The notes under the pieces: generated by a model
What the model was told of the DNA's origin: nothing
Seen by the model: only the letters and a program-made list of their open reading frames with translations
Database searches by the model: none
Position numbers and translations under genes: made by a program
In this document: piece after piece, positions 63,522-64,000 of the stretch
How the letters are laid out: the number at the start of each line of letters is the position of its first letter
Numbering within the stretch: the stretch's first letter is position 1
Source: CAZMZW01 sp963802275
GTDB taxonomy: Bacteria > Chloroflexota > Anaerolineae > Anaerolineales > Anaerolineaceae
Length of the DNA: 64,000 nt
Direction of reading: 5' to 3'
Assembly: GCA_963802275.1 (NCBI GenBank)
Contig: CAWDIB010000003.1
Span: forward strand, 62,001 to 126,000

Positions 63522-64000
63522 TTACTCCATAATTGCCTTGTTGGTCCCGGTATAGACGGGTTCGAGAACGCGCTTGAATTCCGCGCATTTGAGTTTGCCA
63601 GCCAGTTGCTCGGCGGTTTTGGTTTTCTCCTCGGCCGCGGTGTATGTGGAGTTCTTGATCCAATCAACCAGCTTTTGCGGGTCGCCGGACTTTAATGCAT
63701 ACCGGCCAAAGTGGGTTGGGCACTGGGAGATGATTTCGATCATTGAGAAGCCCTTATGCTGAAGGGCACGTTTCATCGCCATCATGCATTGGGTGAAGTG
63801 GGTGGTAGTCCAGCGTTCCACATGGGTTGCCCCAGCCGCCATGGCGAGTTCGCACAGGTCAAAGGGTTTTTCAGCGCTGCCGTAAGGGGTTGTCATCGTG
63901 ATGGTGTCCAATGCGGTGGTCGGCGCAACCTGGCCGCCGGTCATGGCAAAGTTCAGGTTATTGACAACGATGACGGTAACATCCAAATTGCGGCGTGCGG
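63522..64000 (-). CDS. korB: 2-oxoacid:ferredoxin oxidoreductase beta subunit, N-terminus beyond window edge
   Basis: The frame is open to the right edge (159 codons in the window). ARRNLDVTVIVVNNLNFAMTGGQVAPTT is split around the edge and matches the thiamine-diphosphate/Mg2+ segment of KorB (usual NNxxYGMTGGQ). Then ATHVERWTTTHF and ISQCPTHFGR follow. The N-terminal cysteine cluster and the alpha subunit must lie outside. Upstream member of the operon with korC, sucCD and korD. Confidence 0.9.
   Translation of the reverse strand, partial: ARRNLDVTVIVVNNLNFAMTGGQVAPTTALDTITMTTPYGSAEKPFDLCELAMAAGATHVERWTTTHFTQCMMAMKRALQHKGFSMIEIISQCPTHFGRYALKSGDPQKLVDWIKNSTYTAAEEKTKTAEQLAGKLKCAEFKRVLEPVYTGTNKAIME

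Noticed and set aside
1..64000. tRNA, rRNA, CRISPR array, riboswitch, transposase or phage genes
   Set aside because: Reading the intergenic stretches on both strands showed no cloverleaf with a TTCGA arm, no spaced direct repeats and no transposase or integrase motifs. Covariance-model searches were not possible here.

Overview
The window looks like chromosomal DNA of an anaerobic, fermentative or respiring bacterium with moderate GC. Chloroflexota of the Anaerolineae type is my best guess. The grounds are the gene mix: two aldehyde:ferredoxin oxidoreductase (AOR) family proteins, a 2-oxoacid:ferredoxin oxidoreductase, a GH13/GH57 pair, a Pel-type polysaccharide operon and several Liv-type transporters. 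No 16S or other phylogenetic marker is present, so this is inference. I see no tRNA, rRNA, CRISPR array, insertion sequence or prophage.

Layout. 1-4605 (minus strand) is a c-type cytochrome/electron-transfer operon: pentaheme cytochrome c, ferric-reductase-like flavocytochrome, a 32-residue membrane peptide and a CcmF-type heme lyase cut by the left edge. 4837-11445 is a catabolic cluster around a GntR/HutC regulator: a TrzA-type amidohydrolase and an SMP-30 lactonase on one strand; the regulator, an orphan TrpA-like enzyme, a creatininase-family amidohydrolase and an AOR on the other. 11732-18683 holds a very large GH13 protein, a convergent GH57, a glutamine synthetase and a small membrane protein. 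18723-32756 (minus) is a Pel-like exopolysaccharide operon in the order pelD-pelE-pelA deacetylase-pelF-pelG. It continues into cotH, a VTC polyphosphate polymerase, DUF4956 and a DUF4832 protein, with a lipoprotein beyond. 33049-37757 holds housekeeping genes (phosphoglycerate mutase, YggS), a GT2 and two tandem MFS transporters. 37891-41491 is an arsenic cluster: arsC, permease, thioredoxin, arsR and arsM. 41710-57434 is a duplicated and partly decayed region with AOR, M20 peptidases and two Liv-type ABC transporters. 57709-64000 (minus) is an amino-acid fermentation module: KorB, KorC, SucC, SucD, a ferredoxin subunit, an amino-acid racemase, an aminotransferase and an M29-like aminopeptidase.

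How it fits together (inference). The Liv transporters and peptidases would bring in amino acids or amides. The racemase and aminotransferase give 2-oxoacids, KorBC plus ferredoxin oxidise them to acyl-CoA, and SucCD conserves the energy as ATP. The AORs would interconvert aldehydes and acids with ferredoxin. The GntR cluster looks like a separate catabolic pathway for an unidentified compound. A palindrome at the regulator's own divergent promoter recurs, with 12 of 15 positions identical, in front of the first Liv transporter.

Quality notes. Five otherwise conserved genes (DUF4832, first MFS, arsenic permease, second LivG, SucC) each carry one single-base frameshift. Either the assembly has indel errors or several genes are decaying. 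Clear real decay is seen at 51380-51732 (AOR fragment, a partial copy of 43256-43602) and 56786-57434 (substrate-binding-protein fragment and a nitrilase C-terminal remnant). The most interesting systems are the Pel operon with an SDR-PelD fusion and the CotH/VTC/DUF4956 extension, and the GntR-linked TrpA-like/creatininase/AOR cluster.
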